From contig JAQTRB010000061.1 of assembly GCA_028712015.1 (NCBI GenBank), positions 1 through 7,653 on the forward strand: a DNA stretch of 7,653 nt, in the 5' to 3' direction. Positions 6,506 through 7,653 of the stretch are shown here, piece after piece. Origin of the DNA: Syntrophales bacterium (GTDB lineage: Bacteria; Desulfobacterota; Syntrophia; Syntrophales; UBA5619). Made by a program: the position numbers and the translations under genes. The notes below the pieces were generated by a model. That model saw only the letters and a list, made by a program, of their open reading frames with translations. It did no database searches and was not told the origin of the DNA. Every line of letters starts with the position of its first letter. The stretch's first letter is position 1.

Positions 6506-7333
6506 CTATTTGATCAGCTTTTCCCAATCTTTCGTTTCAAACCAGTACTGCTTGCGTTCCTTCAGCCAACCTTCGGCCTCGGCCACGCGAATCCAGTTGT
6601 CGAGAAAGTTCAGGCTGTCGGGGTCCCCCTTGCGGATCGCGAAGCCGATCGGTTCCCGGGTGAAGTCTCCCGAGAGCGGAACGAACAGTTTGTCCGGATT
6701 GGCGATGGCCTGGAAGACGGGAAGCGGCGCCGAGGCGACAACGGCGTGGACCCGTCCCAGCAGCAGTTCCTGGATCGCCTGGGACTCGTCGTCGAACAAC
6801 CGCAGCTTTGCCTTCGGCAACCACCGTTTGGCGGCGGCGGCGGCGGTCGTTCCCGTCCGGACGGCGATGGAGACATTCGCGTTGTTGAAATCGCCGAGTT
6901 TCTTGAACCCGGCTGCGAGCTTCCTGTGGGCGACGATGGACATGCCCGTGTGGTCGTAGGGGATCGAAAAGTTGACCTTCAGGTTCCGCTCCGGCCGGAT
7001 GCCCATTCCGCCGACGATGATGTCGAACTTCCCCGTCAGCAGCGCGGGGATGATCCCCGACCACTTCGTCGGGATGAATTCCGCCTTGACCTCCATCTCC
7101 CGCGCGAGGCGGTTGGCCACGTCGATCTCGAAACCGATAAAATTTCCCGACTTGTCCTGCATCGCCCAGGGGACGAAGGTGGACATCCCCACCCGGAGCA
7201 CGCCGCGCTTCATGACCTGCTCCAGCATGCTCTCCCCGGTCGCCGCGGCGGTCTGGGCGATCCCCTCCCGCGCCGCAAACACGGTAAGACCGGCGATCAG
7301 CAAGGTGGCGATCCAGCGGTGCCTGTTTTTCAC
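6506..7333 (-). CDS. Periplasmic substrate-binding protein, polar amino acid family (SBP_bac_3)
   Basis: A 275-residue exported binding protein that should deliver its ligand to the adjacent permease. The signal peptide has a KNRHRW basic region, a hydrophobic core (about 8-21) and a probable cleavage after GIA (26). The mature part follows the family pattern: VLRVGM (45-50), GFEIDVANRLA (67-77), WSGIIPALLTGKFDIIVGGM (91-110), and RPERNLKVNFSIPY (113-126). Arg116 matches the Arg that binds the ligand carboxylate, and RTGTT (159-163) is the usual carboxylate loop. Where amino-acid binders such as GlnH have an Asp contacting the ligand amino group, this protein reads AVVASAPLP with Ser201, so the ligand may not be a standard amino acid. 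The start is GTG 7333, placed by AAAGGAG seven bases upstream and by the signal peptide. It follows the ATPase gene by 13 bases. Confidence 0.94.
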   Translation of the reverse strand: MKNRHRWIATLLIAGLTVFAAREGIAQTAAATGESMLEQVMKRGVLRVGMSTFVPWAMQDKSGNFIGFEIDVANRLAREMEVKAEFIPTKWSGIIPALLTGKFDIIVGGMGIRPERNLKVNFSIPYDHTGMSIVAHRKLAAGFKKLGDFNNANVSIAVRTGTTAAAAAKRWLPKAKLRLFDDESQAIQELLLGRVHAVVASAPLPVFQAIANPDKLFVPLSGDFTREPIGFAIRKGDPDSLNFLDNWIRVAEAEGWLKERKQYWFETKDWEKLIK

Positions 7334-7340
7334 GGTTGGT

Positions 7341-7347
7341 CTCCTTT
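7341..7347 (-). promoter_or_regulatory. Shine-Dalgarno site for the GTG-started binding protein
   Basis: AAAGGAG on the minus strand lies seven bases before GTG 7333 and touches the last base of the ATPase stop codon. It confirms an uncommon start codon and tight operon packing. Confidence 0.8.
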
Positions 7348-7653
7348 CATAAAATCTGGCCGAGGAAGCTTTTCGTCCGCTCTTCGCGCGGTGAGGCGAA
7401 GAACCGCTCCGTCTCCCCCTCCTCGATCATCCGTCCCTCTTCCATGAACACGATCCGGTCGCCGGCCTCCCGGGCGAATCCCATCTCATGGGTTACGACG
7501 ACCATCGTCATCCCTTCCGCGGCCAAGGTCCGCATCACGTCGAGAACCTCGCCGATCATCTCCGGATCGAGCGCGCTGGTCGCCTCGTCGAAGAGCATCA
7601 CCTTCGGGTTCATGGCCAGCGCCCGGGCGATCGCCACCCGTTGCTGTTGTCCG
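7347..7653 (-). CDS. Polar amino acid-type ABC transporter ATPase (GlnQ/HisP-like), N-terminus beyond window
   Basis: The C-terminal 101 residues of the ATP-hydrolysing subunit; the gene starts past the right edge. The first visible residues, GQQQRVAIARAL, are the end of the ABC signature (LSGGQ) and its helix. Walker B with the catalytic Glu follows as VMLFDEATSALDPE, containing the D-loop SALD, and then the H-loop VVVTHEMGFA with its switch His. The ending IVFMEEGRMIEEG...FFASPREERTKSFL is characteristic of the GlnQ/HisP group. The Walker A segment is not in the window. It is the first visible gene of the importer operon, with the binding protein starting 13 bases after its stop, so the order is ATPase, binding protein, permease. 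Confidence 0.96.
   Translation of the reverse strand, partial: GQQQRVAIARALAMNPKVMLFDEATSALDPEMIGEVLDVMRTLAAEGMTMVVVTHEMGFAREAGDRIVFMEEGRMIEEGETERFFASPREERTKSFLGQIL

Noticed and set aside
6830..6846. Run of GGC triplets
   Set aside because: It is simply five consecutive GCC alanine codons (residues 164-168) in the binding protein, next to the carboxylate loop. It is too short to treat as a functional repeat.
5625..6959. 444-residue open frame on the plus strand
   Set aside because: It spans the antisense of the permease and part of the binding-protein gene, both well supported, and has no recognisable motif.

Overview
The window is about 7.7 kb of GC-rich bacterial chromosome. Every convincing gene lies on the minus strand, so transcription runs from position 7653 towards 1. 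Gene content suggests a Gram-negative bacterium: a lipoprotein with an outer-membrane-type sorting residue, a periplasmic binding protein and a CHASE2 receptor cyclase. A homocysteine methyltransferase/methylenetetrahydrofolate reductase fusion and a NimA-like flavoprotein would fit an anaerobic Desulfobacterota-type (former deltaproteobacterial) host. That placement is inference from gene content, not a marker-gene result. There are no RNA genes, CRISPR arrays, insertion sequences or phage genes.

Region 1 (7653 to about 5084) is a polar amino acid-type ABC importer operon. It runs ATPase (only its C-terminal 101 residues are in the window), GTG-started substrate-binding protein, TTG-started permease, then a small pyridoxamine-phosphate-oxidase-like flavin protein. 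Gaps are 13, 14 and 59 bp. A short bulged hairpin followed by six U residues sits directly on the last stop codon and probably ends the operon.

Region 2 (5103 to 4938) is the only sizeable gap. It holds that terminator and a good sigma70-like promoter (TTGACG, 17 bp, TATAGA) pointing into the next operon. A 21-codon open frame that could be a leader lies between the promoter and the next gene, but its support is weak.

Region 3 (4937 to 1, continuing past the left edge) is a second operon. A 629-residue homocysteine S-methyltransferase/MTHFR fusion comes first. Thirty bases later begins a three-gene, translationally coupled envelope module: an exported SH3-domain protein, an M48 metalloprotease lipoprotein and a CHASE2 adenylate/guanylate cyclase. 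Both internal junctions are ATGA overlaps. All three products have parts outside the cytoplasmic membrane, and only the cyclase has a cytoplasmic output. This makes them a plausible, possibly undescribed, envelope-sensing cyclic-nucleotide pathway and the most interesting item here. Its function is inferred from domains and gene layout only.
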